64,000 nt of DNA, from contig NOWV01000091.1 of assembly GCA_003344405.1 (NCBI GenBank), positions 233,506-297,505 of the forward strand, written 5' to 3'. Below the pieces are notes generated by a model. It worked only from the letters and a program-made list of their open reading frames with translations, was not told where the DNA came from and made no database searches. This stretch comes from Trichoplax sp. H2. Lineage: Eukaryota; Placozoa; Uniplacotomia; Trichoplacea. Shown here piece by piece: positions 36,741 through 51,611 of the stretch; position 1 is the first letter of the stretch; the number at the start of each line of letters is the position of its first letter. Both the position numbers and the translations under genes were made by a program.

Positions 36741-39700
36741 TTTTCAAGGCGAGCCTGCCTGCAACAGTGATTGACCACGTTAGGCCGGTCACGTCATTGA
36801 ATATTAACCTGGGTCCAATAATAATAGAATTGGTAATTGGCAGTTGGCGTACTGTACCAATTCTTTCTGGTATCGAAGGTGGTTTATTGACTAAGGCCGT
36901 CATACAGTTATAAATGGTATAGTAGATTGTATGGCCGTTTAGCATCGCCAGGATTCATTATGGTTTTACAGTACTGTATTCTGCGTCCAAACGTCCCCAC
37001 TAGTCCCCAGCGCATTTTGTCAATTTTTGTCAACGTACCAAAACCAAATCGATCAGAGTACCGCCGCCATCAGTTTGTTGCATTTTGTTAGCATTCAATG
37101 CTGCACTGGCACTGGGACGCCTTGTAAGCTAGAGCAATCGGACGATTGGTTCACCATCCGTAAGCACTGGCATCGAAAGTGCTGTGAGGTAAGCTTGTTT
37201 TCAGCCCAAACTATCACATAGAATGGTATCATCAACCGTTGATTATGGCTACAATGACTTGTTTCGTTGCCACTGTTATAAGAAAGAGAGAAAAGAGTCC
37301 AATCATTGTATAGACAATCGCACTCGAACACTATTGACTTGAAAATGATTCAAAATTGCAAATTGATAACTTGACGATAGAATGGACGTAGAAATGACTA
37401 CCAGCAACCATCATCATCATCATCGGTACTTTACAGTAGACGATTGGTAACTTGGCTTCATTGAATTCTCCATCCATAGTTGGTACTGTCGCTTCTGTTC
37501 GACGTATTGTTATGTCTAACCTTGACCACCCTACTTATGCCATTGAATTCAACCTCGAAAAAGGAGGGATAGAGAATAGACGACTGAAATTACAGCACAA
37601 CCAAATTAGGCATTTTCAATCCTCCAGCACCTTATTTTTCACCACTGATTCTACGGTGCTGTAGCATACCTACTGTATTTGAGATATATCAGGGTCCACT
37701 TTGGGTTATTAGCCCCAAGACAGACACAATATTGTAAAAAATGATAACTATCCCAACTCATTCGCAATACTCTTATTACCCGTACTAATATTATCCTGCG
37801 TGCAACAGTCAAATCTCCGGAGTATTCAGCTTTGAAATAGAAAGATTATACTAACACTACTAAACTAAAAAGTATCTTGACATGAGTGTTTCCATATCGC
37901 TTTACCGACGCTACATTTTTGAACGCTATCAGTTTGTAACATTGTGTATTCTCAAATTATAATAATTATTAACGTTTATGCTAGGCTCGGTAGACTGGAC
38001 GACACTAGACGAATAACTTAATAACGATTACTGTAGACTGTAGAGTATGGGACTAGCAGTCTTGTTCTTCGGTGCACAGCTGTTTACTACTACCTCACAA
38101 TATCCATTGGGATTTGGGATGCTGCGCTCGTTATGATGTATTTCACATTTCACTCAACGTGCCATTCGTTCTAAATCAAACTGTAATAAAAATATGAAAT
38201 TGCCCTATCAATTGATGAATTGATAATTGCAGAACGCAGGGGGGGGGGGTACACAATGGCCTCTCTCCCCTTTTCAAAAAAGTCCCTGCAATGTCTATGC
38301 TAGGCGATGGTCAAATTTGGATCGCTCTGCATACCTTTGAATATTCTTTACTCTTTAAAATGAAATCTTGACGTTGGTATGATTTACTGTATCCAATGTG
38401 TACAGTACTTGCGTAAATAGATCCATTTTCATCCATTTATGATGCTCTAGTTTTATCGCCAGCATGATTTTGTATTGAAAGCAAGTATGTTAATGTACAT
38501 TGTACAGTACTAGTGCACTGTTGCACATTAATACAGACGTATTTGGATACAGTAAAAAGAGTGGGTTTATCAGAGGCAGGATGGCAGTTTATTTTTACAT
38601 TTGACTGCTTCGGCAGTGTATGAGTTGACAGTAGCAATCAAAAACGTTGTCCCTTCTTTAATCATTAAAGTAACCTTTAACTACTCAGTAGTCTGGGATA
38701 TGTGCTAATGTCAGTGTTTGAACGAAATAGGCTCAGATAAACAAAAAGAAAGCAAACAATTACAACAAAGCCAGAAATACGCTCTACTGTCAGTAGGCAT
38801 TATGCAACAAATAACAATACTGTATGCAGATGCAATAATACAAACATACAGTAATATGATTCAACGGGTTCAAAATTTTCTACTAGTGGTAGTGAAGAAA
38901 AGAAAGAGGGAAGGACTGTCATTTTTCCTTTCTGTACTGTGTACACTGTAATTTACTCCATATTGTACACGTATGTTGTATTTGAAGTTGTTGTAATAGT
39001 ACATTGGCTCTAACAATTCTCATAATACACTGGGTCATATCTTTGGGAATGGAACGCAATTTTTCGTCAACATGGCGGTATACTCGACAGAGTCTATTGA
39101 CTATAGTGTGCAGTCGAGAAGACGCGAATACTACTTTGGAAAATGAATTATACACTAGTTTTGGTTGTGTATTAATTATGACGACATTGTAGTACAATGT
39201 ACTATTCAGGAGAGTAATGTAGAAAGCATACTGTAGCTCTGGGGAGAAGAAAACTGAACTTGGATAGTAATAATACGGCAGAATCATATGGTTTAGAGCT
39301 AAAGTTGTACAGATTCCTATATCATGACAGTATTTTAGACCATATCCATCCGATAAGTTTGTGAGCGAATCATTATGTACGTCTATAATATTATTATGAC
39401 TAACATGTAGTCCATGCAGTATCTATCCAATGACGTACAGTACAATTAGTTTATTTATTTGAATTTATTAGTTACCGTTAGAAGCCTTACAAGCTCCCCT
39501 AAATGCTGTTCCAAAGATAGGATTATTTGGTAGAGATGGCTATCACCAAATTAGAATCATTCCGATCACTAATTTAAAGTTTGGGTTGGTCGATGAGATA
39601 AAACAAGCCCATACTGTAGAATAGAATTTGGAACAGGGTAAGCTAACACGCTCATCTTGTGCAATCATTCAGTTCATTGAGTACGATAGGTGGGCATTAT

Positions 39701-40410
39701 CGACACGGGTGTAAGAGCCCAAGGTATCAGGGCGGCTAAGTCATTTTGCTGCGTCAATAAACAAATAATAATTCTAATATCACATTCTTTCGAAAACTAG
39801 TGGATATCATTGAGCAAGTCTGCTGCTATTCACGGACAATCAGTGATGCAACGCAATGACTGCAATCGATTTTAGCAACGTATTTCAACCATCGTCAATC
39901 ATTGTATGATTAAGCTATATTATACGTAATACTGTTGATAACCCACAAGCCTTTCATGGCGTTGTGGGCTCAACAACAACGTGCCATGTCATCAACTACT
40001 ACATTGCTGCACATCTACTAGTCCATGGCCATGTTTCTACTTCTGATAGGCATCTAGAAAGTTTTTCCAACTGGAGTTTTTTTGCTGATGATTACGTTGT
40101 TTTATTCGAGTCGTCAAGGTTGCTAAAAATAACGTCAGCTGATTGATGGTCACGTGCTTTTGGGTCTTGCCGTACCGTACCGGTTACAGTACCAGACAGT
40201 GTAGAGTACAGTACTTAGTACAGTAATAATTGAATCTTCCAGAACGGGTGTCCGGGCTAAGATGTAGGATGTTGGAGAAAGTGGAAGTATGGAAGTATTT
40301 TGCGGGGTTTCTTGAATCAATTTTATACCAAACGAAAGAGAATAAGTTGATTGACAAGGATCTGTCGTCAAAATTGCTGTACGACGTTTCATTTTTTTCA
40401 TAAATTACGT
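36741..40410. other. Intergenic region with TACTGTA-rich stretches
   Basis: No gene is supported. Frames at 37027-37221, 37452-37664, 38718-38951 and 39004-39192 lack splice sites or recognisable products. A poly-G run lies at 38240-38249. A short hairpin with arms CCCACAA and TTGTGGG lies at about 39941-39969. Confidence 0.5.
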
Positions 40411-43400
40411 TTAAAGACAAACCGTTCTTTCAAAAACTACAGTACCCCCAAAATGGACAGTACTGATACATGCGTCATTGAGTACTATACACTGTACACT
40501 ACTAATATTACGTACTAACACTCGACTAAAAATTCTCACATCAACGGACTGCAATTTCAAGGAGGTTCAAGATTGCCACAACCGGCAGCAGCAGCAGCAG
40601 CAGCAGCAACGTCTCCATTTTTGCAACCTATTTGTAATCGCAATTCTACTGGTCAAACCTTTTGCAGCTATTTTGAATTGTGCGCTATGGATGATGACGG
40701 GGTAAATGCTAATCAAGTATTATTGATTCATACAACATGGCCACGGTCGAATTGATTGATTCTTGTTGATATGGTTGATTCGTTAATAGTAGCAGGCTGA
40801 TGATAGGTTGTAACACGATGCTTGAAATTCGATCCAGTTGGAGTCCACACTGCATTCGCTAGTGGTTCATCATCAGCGTTGATTGATAATCATGAGTACA
40901 GCTAATTGACAAGTTTATTCTTTTCCACTCTACATGTATCTCATTTTTTCCATGCAAATGTAGAGACTGTATGAACAGAAAGGCAGTCCTAAACCAATAT
41001 CAGAATACTGTTTGAATTAATCATCCACGCGTCTATTCCGTTGTATTGTACTGCAGTAAAATCATCGTCCCTCTTCTTTTTATTATAATATAGTATACTT
41101 CAACAGGACGTACGTCTAGCTAACGACTTCTTTCCGATATTGTACGTCAAAATGGACTACGACTGCAGTAATAGCGGAAAGATAGTCATGTTATCCTATA
41201 CCCAAGTATCGCTACTGTCCATTGAATGATAACCTTTCCATCAACAAAATCATCATCATACCAATGGATCATTACATCAAAATGCATACTGTCCAGCATT
41301 CATTTTGAATATAGAAATGTTATAAATTAGTTCAAAGGAATAAAGTACATTCGACCGATCCTGCTTCCAATATCATCATTTTGGATTGTAGTATGATATT
41401 GTCAATACATGTTGGAGATAGCATATCGATCTACAGTATAGACCACACTACACAAACATTTTCTCGGAAAATGATAACAATTAACAAGATGCTCCTTCCA
41501 AAGTTTCCCTTTCGGTCTCCGTTAGGTAAATGATCAACATTATCTTATCAATACTGTACAGTACTATTCGATTGGGTTTGGATACTGCTTTATCGGATTA
41601 TAAAGTCAATTATATCCAATCATCATGATCGATCCTCGTTGGAGATATATTGTCAACACTGAAATACAAGTGAACAATAATTGACATACTAGCATACACG
41701 TATCTTTCCATTTGGCTAGACTACCCTCAATAGTGTTAAATTGAAATAGTATTCTACTGAACAGAACTCATGCTTACTACCTATATCTCAATTCTAATAC
41801 TGTTTTAACTTATCGGATTATTTCATCTTTTGCGCTATCGAATTTGAAATCACTGTTGTAGATACCTACAAAGAACATTCATCGAATCGTTATAGCAATA
41901 ATATTATTATGAATCTAGTCGCTGACCACACCAATAGAAATAATTTGAAATACATTGATCAACCTTTGTTTGCGTTTTAAAGCTAGACAAACTACTATTT
42001 TCCGGTCTATAACATGTACGTGGCTATTATAGTATCATTGTCATGATAGTTTACGTCGCATATTAGATGAATATTGAGAAGACTATAAACTCTCAATACC
42101 AAATTATAATTGAAAGTTGTGGTAGGATTAACTTACGCGTATGTAGTTCATTTTATCCTAACTAGATCAAAATGTAAAATATTACTCACCGTAGGATCAT
42201 CATAATATTTTTTTAGCAAGACCGACATCGATCAATAGATGCATCAATTGAAATGATTTTACCTAGCCTAATGAAATTTGTCAGTAAGATGGAATTGATA
42301 ATTTCTGTTAGCTTTTCTTATTACCTAGTCAACGGGTATACTTAATTATAGATTGACTGCAATTGTGGTTAATAAGTGCTATGATGTGACCCAGTTGCTA
42401 TCAAGACTAGCTATCATTGAAGGAAAAGATAACTATTGTGATAGCAATAATAATGATGGTAATCATAATTTATAATTTATCATCATTACTGACTTGGCTA
42501 TTGTTAAAAATTATCCTAGACCAACTGTCAGTCTCACCGCTAGTTTAATTATAAACAGAAAGCGATCATTTTAACTGTAGCTTATTTGACTACGAACTTT
42601 TCTAAGAATTTTTGTTATGAAAAACATTTATCCGTATTTGTTATCGAGTTTATTTATCGGTCGTCTGATGCCATCATTATTTATGAGTAAATATGATCAC
42701 TGATTGCCTCTAAAAAAGTAGCTCTAATTAAGTACTATGTTGATACTGCCAATATGCTACTGTACTCATTTATTTCATTTGGTCTACTTTCGAGTCGACT
42801 AACCAAGATACATAATATGACTCTTTAATATCTCAGAAATTGATTTATTGCCATCTTATAAAGAGACTTGAACTTTCATGATTGAACTGTACGCCAGAAT
42901 TTTATGAAACATTCCGATATTATTGCAATTGAAATAAATGGATCAATCATCAGGAATGATAATATGCTTGACAGGATATGATAATAACAGATAACATTTC
43001 ATTTTAATAATAAAGTTATTACTAATAGCATATTCGTACACAATATTTTAAATTCGAATGCTGTCTAAAGAGAGGTTGTGAAGGAAAAATCAGTATGCCG
43101 GAACCATATTGCCGTCACGCCGGCACTTCTATTCATTGAACATGAGGCTGTTATAATATCATCTATTGACTATCCTTGGTATTGCATCAAAACTGGCTAT
43201 GTTATGTCAAGTCCTTTTTCTTTCCTTTCATCTTGTCAAAGCCATCTAAACATTTAACATTGTATTTTTTTTTTACACTTGATGATGAATTCGTTATTTT
43301 ACTGTATTGTTTTGATGCTGATGTCGTCACGAACCTTACTAGTAGTGATTTGTACCCATTTGATTGTACTGTACTGTAATTGATTGTTAGCTTATTTTCA

Positions 43401-43662
43401 ATTATGGGAGGGCTAATTTTTCAATTAATTTCGATGAAATAAATATACAGCCACAGATAACAAAATCAATTTTCTAATACGTACGCTAATTTATTTCATA
43501 TCATTATGATTTAAACTACTTGACCAACTATTATCATAATTCTAAGAACTTTCATGTCACTTTGATCTCTGCTTCTTTCGATTACTATTGTCTATTTTGT
43601 AATATGGATGTTATGAATCTATTTTAAAACGTTCATTGTTTATGATTATTCTTATATTTTAG
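40411..43662. other. Region upstream of the ORP8-like gene
   Basis: A (GCA)n run at about 40585-40609 falls in two overlapping plus-strand frames (40478-40705 and 40573-40755) that read poly-Gln or poly-Ala from the repeat. The start of the ORP8-like transcript probably lies in this region, because its first coding exon follows an acceptor, but I cannot place the upstream exon. Confidence 0.45.
40585..40609. repeat. (GCA)n trinucleotide run
   Basis: About eight GCA units in a row. They encode Ala or Gln depending on frame; neither frame is a convincing gene. Confidence 0.9.
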
Positions 43663-43677
43663 TCGGATAAAATACTA

Positions 43678-46600
43678 ATGGCTGGCGCTGATCACGGTCA
43701 GCCAAATAATCAGTCATCGCATAAGGTAAGAACTCGGTTAACAAAAGTTAAAATCGTAAATGTAATCTTCATATTGCAGTAGTTTATATCTCATGATGAG
43801 TAATTGAAGCAAGTTAGAAATACTTGAACCAAATAATATTTTTTATTCTTTGTATCATTTATTACATTTTATTACAGTCGTTTTAAGGTCATCATAGAGG
43901 CAATTACATACAATGCTGGCTATCTTGAATTTTGTAATGGTTACTTTACATAATAATGACAGTCTGAGTATACACTTTGACTTCAAATTGTTGATATAGT
44001 TAATCATTGAAATGCCCAATTAAAAAGTCATCGAAACCAATAGGAAAAGATAAATTGTTAGCATATCTGATTAAAACTACAATCTATTAAATGAATTTTT
44101 TCGTCCGTTTTATTTTATTGATATAGAAGTTATTACTAAGTGAGAAAAAAAGCGACGCGCTTTATAACGATAAACTTAGTCCTGATACAGGTAAGTTATC
44201 TACAACAAATAGGGAAGCTACGAAGTTATAGATGATCATTTACTATATTTTAACTTTCATTCACCATATAACAATATAATTAACAACCATGTTAGACCTA
44301 TTATGTACATTGTACAGTATTCACACAATACTAGTTGTAGTGTTATTTTGAAATTCTCTCTTAGCTCGGATATATTATGTATTTTAGAAGCATTGAAGTA
44401 TAATTGAATTATTCTAGGGGAATATAATTCATGTTCTGAAGATATGAAACATTTACGACTGCCGCGTCATTCATATTCGGCAGGTCAGGATATACATGCT
44501 GGTCATGATTCTTCAGCTTGCAGTCAAGGTAATAGAGTTATATTGATAGCGATACATAATGGAGCAAAATGAGGTTACAGCAGCCATTTTTTAAGACAGG
44601 TGTTCAAAAGATGAATTAAAGAGCTGTAGGGAAAATAAATAGATTAAATTTAGTAACTTTAATTATTAAACTTAGTACAAACTGATTGTGTAAAAAAGCA
44701 AACAACAGTTAACTACCTTAGGACGTACTCTATAAATATAATACGGGATACTAAATAGCAAAGCACCTTTATTGATAATTGTAATAATCCATTTGCCGAA
44801 AATTTAATCTACTTATGTATCCTTTATGAGCAATTTTCTTGTAATGTGGGATCCTTTATTTAATAATATTGACAATTACAGTAGCTAATTGTTTTTGATA
44901 CTGGAAAAACGATCTTGCTAGGTGATATTTCTACTGAAGATGAGGATGGGCCAGCTTCTTTGTCATTCGATAGGGCCCATGCGGGTAGATATTCCTTTAA
45001 TTATAAGGTAAAATTGTGGACAAATTATGTGGCCTTACTCTAAGCATAGTACTGACTATACTAACTCCTTTTCCCATCTGACAGATTGGCGATAAGAAGT
45101 TAAGGAAAGAGTCTTTTAAGGTATTAATTAATCAAGATTTGGTATTCGCAATGAAATAATCAATTGCATCTAGAAATATTCATAAATTACTATATCATTA
45201 TTTGGGGATAATTTAATTTTAGCTATTTTTATAATTCTTCAAGTCTCTATACTCTATTGTTAAACTATGCCATCTATTATAAATTTCTACTCGTATTTTA
45301 TGACTGGTCTTAATCTATTTCCATTTTAATTGAGTAGGCTATGAAAATGAATTATAAATTAATCAAAAAGAAGGTACATGAAGAGTCTTACAGTAGTCTA
45401 ACTGATCCATCAGCGGTTATTACCCAGTCTTGGTTAAAGGTTGGTTGATTGAAAAAATTTTATTATAGGTTTAGCAAGTCTGATTTGAAGTCCATTATAT
45501 ACACACATGTATACGTCGTATATCAACAACTTTTCAAGCACTACTAAAGATGTATCTTCACTTTATTATTCAGATTCGGGGTTCATTAAAGACCTGGGCA
45601 AAGTATTGGTGCGTCTTAAAACCTGGAGTATTACTAATTTACAAACATCAAAAGGTACTTTGTATATTTCAGTTAGTAAAATGTATTGATCAACCAATCG
45701 AATCTGAATTTGAATTGATAATAAATTTAATTACGTTCTAGCGATCGTACAAAACAATACTTATATCCTAATTTATAGTTCGATTACACACTTGAGCTAA
45801 TTTATGCTATATTTACTAAATTCAAAGCATGAGCAATGGATAGGTACTGTCCTTTTAAACACATGCGATGTTATCGAGAGACCGTCAAAAAAAGAAGGAT
45901 TCTGCTTCAAGGTTTATCACCCATTAGACGAATCAATTTGGGCAACTAGGGTAATATATTTACTATAATAAATCGTAAAAATTCTTCAAGTCTCGATAGA
46001 AGTGCTTAAACTTGATTATGATTGATTAAATTTTTCATTTAGGGTCCAAAGGGGGAATTATCAGGCTCAATTGCACAACCTATGCCTCGTGACCATCTTA
46101 TCATTAGAGCAGCAACAGAAGAAACTGGTTGATATCTTAATCTTCTATTGCAATTATATTCTTAAGGTATTAATACTCCTTTGTAAGTTAGTTTACTAAT
46201 TGTTACAAAAATTTTATGTAGGGAGATGCTGGATGGATTATATCGAAGTTTCTATCAAATCACGAAACCCTCATCCTCATGTTGATGTTAAAGATGATGC
46301 CGCTGACACTCCTACCCGAGAGGACGTAAACGCTAATGAACCAAAAGAAGACTTTGCAATAAAATACTTAACAGCTAACAAGTACAGAATTTATTGAAGC
46401 ATAAATTTCAACTTAATCTTTTAAACTGCTGTACTTGGATCGTTATCATAGATTAATAAATATTAACTTCACGTTATCTGACATGGTATTATAAGCAAAC
46501 CATAGTGTTTCATAATTGATAATAACATTTTAATACGTTCATGTTTTGTTTTTATCGTTTGATTCAATAGAGATCTAGAAAGAAAGAGAGAATTCTTTGG

Positions 46601-49600
46601 ACTGTCGGTAAAGCTAAATATGAAGCTAAAGTGCTATCTAAGCTATTCAGTGCTTCATCGTAGCTGTTACAATGATTATAATATTGAAAAAAATTTTATT
46701 GCTAATTTAGGAAACTGATGATCGTACAACAGGACCTGCTGAAGGCAGTGGTGAGCTATAAATAAATAATATAATTAATAAGAGCAAAATAAATCTGAAT
46801 TAATTTGTGACACTATCCTTGATACGGCCTGCATTTCAATGTCTAGACGCAATCTCTCTCAATCATGAGGACATCGTGGTTTCAACCTCTTATGTTCCTG
46901 GGCCATACGATGATGTAGTAGAGGTAAAGCTAATAATTCTTGCCAAATTTATAAGCAGATGACGAATTTTATTGGAGTTGAGTTTTAATACTGTATTATA
47001 TTTCAGAGTGGAGAATTGGTTGAATCAATGGAGGACGAAAATAAAAACCTTCTTTGGGCTATATTAAAGCAAGTACGTAAGGCCATGTCTTTGATTTAGA
47101 GTCCAATTAGCGTTGTTATATTCAAACTACTTATCTCAAAACGATATAATCTCTTAGGTTAGGCCAGGAATGGATTTATCCCGAGTTGTATTACCGACTT
47201 TTATTCTTGAACCTCGATCGTTGCTGCAAAAGCTTGCTGATTATTACTTTCATGCTGATATCCTATCACGGTTTGTAAATGTGAAAAATTAATACATAAA
47301 TGTACGTTTATTATAGTGTGTCATATTTAAAGGTATCTATAGCCATTATAGTTTTCAGTTTATTTAAGATGTAAAATGTATAGTAGATCCTTAAAGTTAC
47401 TTACTGGAATTTTTTTCTATTATATAATTTAATTTCTTGGATATACGTATTACAGTGCTGCAAAAGAAGAAAGTCCTGTAGTTAGAATAAAAGAAATTGT
47501 TCGTTGGTATCTATCTGGATTTTACAAAAAGCCGAAAGGATTAAAAAAGCCTTACAACCCTCTTCTAGGAGAAATATATCGGTGCCAATGGAACCACCCA
47601 GAAACAGATTCAGTAACATACTACGTTTCAGAACAGGTATCGTATTTTTAAGAATATTTGCAGCTACAAGTAGCACCTTAGCTCGAAAAATGGTTTAGAA
47701 ATGTCGGCACTATAATCTAAAATATTTTTAATTCGTAACAGGTATCACATCACCCACCAATTTCAGCATTTTTCATGGCAAATCGAAAAGATGGATTTTG
47801 TCTAAATGCCTCAATTCTTACTAGATCGAAATTTTATGGTTAGCTCTCGTAATGAATAACGATAACGAAATCAAATTAACTTCACTGCATAACCTGTAGA
47901 TAGCAATGATATAAGCTTAGTTAATTAGAGGTCTGGTTCAAGTAATTCTAATGATTCCACAAATTTGATGTCGAAAGGTAACTCAACGCAAGCGATTTTG
48001 GATGGTTCAGCGACTCTGATGTTGCTAGACCAAGGAGAAGAGTATATCATTACGTTACCATACGCAAACTGCAAAGGTTAGTCTATAAGAATTAGGCAAT
48101 ATATTATGATCGGTGCCAGTATGACATGATATATATCCATTCTTAGCACTAATTGGAAACTAGTCTGTTTGGATACATATAATCTTTGCTTACGAGTATA
48201 TATTAACACTATTTGAGTAATGCTTTAATTAATATATTACACATTATAGGTATATTAGTTGGTACGATGACAATGGAACTTGGAGGTGATATTTCCATTA
48301 CATGTAAGAAGACTGGATATACTGCTGAGATTTCTTTTAAATTAAAGGTACCATATATTCAACTTTGATGCTTGATAGACTGTTCGTAATAACAATTTTA
48401 AATATAAAGTTAATTTGTCTTCGCAACGGAAGTACTTGTTAGCCCCTTGTGAATTAGCTATTACATTTATTATAAGCTGATTTAAAAATTTTTTTTTAAT
48501 CAATCGCTATTTCCTTTAGTCATTCTGGGCAAAGAAAGATGCTACTAATCTAATTAGCGGCAAAATTAAGCATGGTAAAGAGGTTCTATTTACCTTGGAT
48601 GGTCACTGGGATGGAGAGATTTATATTACCGATAAAGTTACTGATGTGAGAATGTTACATCGATGATATACATTAGCCTATTTAAACGATATTGACTATT
48701 CAGTAAAGGAGATATCATTGATCAATAACTTATAATTAATTATAGGAGAGATCATTGTTTTGGAATCCAACACCTGAAGTAAAGAAAAGTAGATTAAAAG
48801 TGAATGTTGTAGAATACGAATCTCAAGATGATAACGAATCTGAAAAGTAAGTGTTTTTGCTTTTCCTAGACAAAATTGCTTAAATAATTTATGTACAGTA
48901 TAAAGTTGATATTGGTACCTTGTTTATATTAATTCAGGTTATGGAGTAAGGTAACTGAAGCTATCAATAAAAGTGATCAGGTAAATATGATATAAGGACA
49001 ATTTTACTCTTAGCTGTAATTTTAATTTGCTGCTCATAATTCCAACATAGATTAATTTATCTATATATTATATTAATATATAGGAAGCAGCAACTATTGA
49101 GAAATCAAAACTAGAAGATCGTCAGAGGAAAGACGCAAAAGAACGGAAAGACAGTGGTACTGAATGGCAACCAAAATTATTTAGCTGTGTGAACGAGGAT
49201 GAAAATCGATATGTCTATCGTTATATTGAGTAAGCAATAAAGTTTAAAATTTAAAATACTCATAAAATAGTTGTTGGGACTTATGAAGTAAATGTCCGGA
49301 TGATTATTACGGTTAATTATCTGTAAAGACGATATTGAGACCCTGATTTAAAAATTATTACATGATTTGTTACAGTATGCGACCTTGGGATCCAAGTAAT
49401 GATTTAATGCAGTACGAATGGAATGGCGAAATTAAAACACAAAGGCGGCATCGTAACCCTGTAGTAAAAAATCTTGTTAAAAGGGAATCGTCACTTACTA
49501 AAAACGCTAGTAGAAAAGTTGTCAGAATGAATAGCCACAGGAAACAAGTCGATTCTAGTTCTGATGAATCATCAATTACACACACTACTGGAAGTGAAAA

Positions 49601-49853
49601 AAGAGAAATGTCAATACGTAATAATCCAGGCTTTCGAGAATTTAAGCATCTACAAGATTTGGTTGTATCACTTCATTCTCAACAAGATAGGTGGTCTCAA
49701 CAGATGGATGGCTTGCAAAAGTCCATAGAACGCATCGATAACCATTTAAGTGGTATATCAAATCGTCAGGTACTAACGCGCTTTCGTTTAGTATGGATTT
49801 TATTATCAATTTTTGTTGGACTTACTGCATCATTGGCGGCGTATTATTTTTGA
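43678..49853 (+). CDS. OSBPL8: Oxysterol-binding-protein-related protein of the ORP5/ORP8 type
   Basis: ORP5/8 are ER-anchored proteins that exchange phosphatidylserine for PI4P at contacts with the plasma membrane. I assign 24 coding exons: 43678-43725, 44127-44190, 44418-44528, 44922-45007, 45085-45120, 45338-45439, 45574-45654, 45828-45950, 46043-46127, 46222-46381, 46571-46607, 46711-46750, 46847-46923, 47007-47072, 47158-47270, 47456-47636, 47742-47838, 47978-48076, 48250-48347, 48520-48645, 48746-48846, 48938-48980, 49084-49229, 49376-49853. All are GT-AG and in phase, giving 865 residues (human ORP8 889). A PH domain spans about 137-262 ([20 protein letters not shown]). The lipid-transfer domain spans about 360-720, with PYNPLLGE and the family signature EQVSHHPP at 469-476. 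RPWDPSND follows at about 709-716. A hydrophobic tail anchor lies at about 843-863, two residues from the C-terminus, and this tail sets ORP5/8 apart from other ORPs. An acceptor at 43661-43662 implies a 5' non-coding exon upstream. The gene may predate the ORP5/ORP8 split. Confidence 0.96.
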
Positions 49854-50535
49854 AATATTTTTTCAGTTTTAAATTCAGTTACTACCGCAATATTTTATTA
49901 TTCTAGCCTGTGGATCACTTTTTAAAAGTATTACTGTATAAACCGATATTGAAAAGAATATTTTATGTATCTATGCCACCTGAGATCCTAGCAGTGCATC
50001 ATACGAGTACAATAGAAGCAATTAAATACATGTTATCCTCGCTGCAAAAATTAACGATGATCTGCCTCTAATCATTCTATACATTATTGTAAAAGCACAT
50101 TATGACTATTATTTGTTAATATATTCTGATCTATAAGAATTTTCGTATTTGGTAATACAGCAATTGTTTACAACTTTACTGTACGGGTTTATAACACGAT
50201 TTAGATTCAACTATAGAATGTCGCGATAGCGATTTAAAATTTAAGGACTGGGTTCTTTGCAAAATTATTACATTATTGTTGGATTTTATTTTTGACTTTC
50301 ATATAAATAAGTCATATAGTGTATATGCAGTGTGATAAAGCATTCGTTGCTCGATTACATTTATGACAATCTGTTTTGCGACTTAACTAGTGTATAATAT
50401 TGCTACAACTTGAGTGTTACAGGTATTAATTAATAGATGTGATACAATTTTAATTTTTATGAAATCAAATTTGCCATGTGGTAATTAATTTATTTATTCT
50501 TATTTTATCCATGTTATTTGTATGGGAAGCATAGT

Positions 50536-50545
50536 AATAAATAAA
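50536..50545 (+). terminator. Possible poly(A) signal of the ORP8-like gene
   Basis: Two overlapping AATAAA hexamers lie about 680 bases after the stop codon and are followed by a T-rich stretch. Position fits a moderately long 3' UTR; nothing confirms use. Confidence 0.4.
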
Positions 50546-51611
50546 AACTGATTTAAGTCTTTTCACTCTAATACTAATTCTCGGAATTATGTGTATGTTT
50601 GTTAAGATAGATCTATCTCTATATGAATAAAAATTTCTGAAATTCTTTTTACTTATCTCTTTTATATGTCAGTTTCTCGACCCAAAGCATGTTTATCAAC
50701 GTATGTTGCCTAGTAAATGATTGTATTTAATTAGTATTTAAGATTTATGATTACAGCTTATGGTACTAGCATGTTATTGCTCGGATAAGATAGTAAAATG
50801 ATATCAAGGCTTTGCGTGTGTTCATGGTTAAGTACAGCGTCACCGATTCCGCATTAATATTACCACTTATCGATGAACGTAATTTTTATTTTGCATTTAT
50901 CACCGATAATTATTTGTGTACACACAGCCTATGATACCTGATGAATATATGATACACATGGAATATTCAGCATAAAACTAATCTGTCAAGGTGAAGAGCA
51001 GTTGTTTAGGTGCACGTATTCGCAGTTAGGTTACAATTCTGTAACCTATATTATATTGACGCGTTAAAAGTTGCTTTACAGTATACCTCATTGCTTATTC
51101 CAAATTTAAGACTTGGACTTTCTACAGTAATACACATTGCAAATATATCAGTGTATTGATAAGGACTAATAATCCAATTAGTTTAGAATCATATATTGTC
51201 TGTTCATTAACTAGACACAGTCGTATAAGAACTCAACTATTTTCACTTACGGATTAATATTGTAAGCTATAAATTTTCTTTTATTTTGTATTTATTTACA
51301 TTATACTATTACCTTGATCACACTGAAGTATCGTAAAGAGAATAATGACATAAATGGATACAACTAGATCTTTCGATATTGCAGTATACTCCGAAACATT
51401 GATTATAATAAGCAAGTATTTATTACTAATAAAATGTAAATCTTTTTATATTATGCAAAAGCGATAAATCTGTAAATGGCGAAGGTAATTCCTGCTATTG
51501 ACGTCTGTAGTTGGCAGTATCGTATTACTGACTTCTGTTTGTAAATGTGTATATTTACAGTATATCTTTATATCTAGTAATTCTAATTCGAATATTTTAT
51601 GAATTGTTGTT

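Noticed and set aside
40070-40115. FFADDYVVLFE, resembling the reverse-transcriptase catalytic motif
   Set aside because: The frame is only 60 codons long, and the upstream motifs of a reverse transcriptase (for example the QG-DP-SP region) are missing. A chance match is likelier.
40478-40755. Plus-strand frames with poly-Ala/poly-Gln as a possible gene or first ORP8 exon
   Set aside because: Composition is driven by the (GCA)n run and no splice link to 43663 can be shown.
44885-44921. Extension of ORP8 exon 4 to the left ([11 protein letters not shown])
   Set aside because: Using the earlier acceptor gives a stop or a phase clash with exon 3; the acceptor at 44920-44921 keeps the frame.
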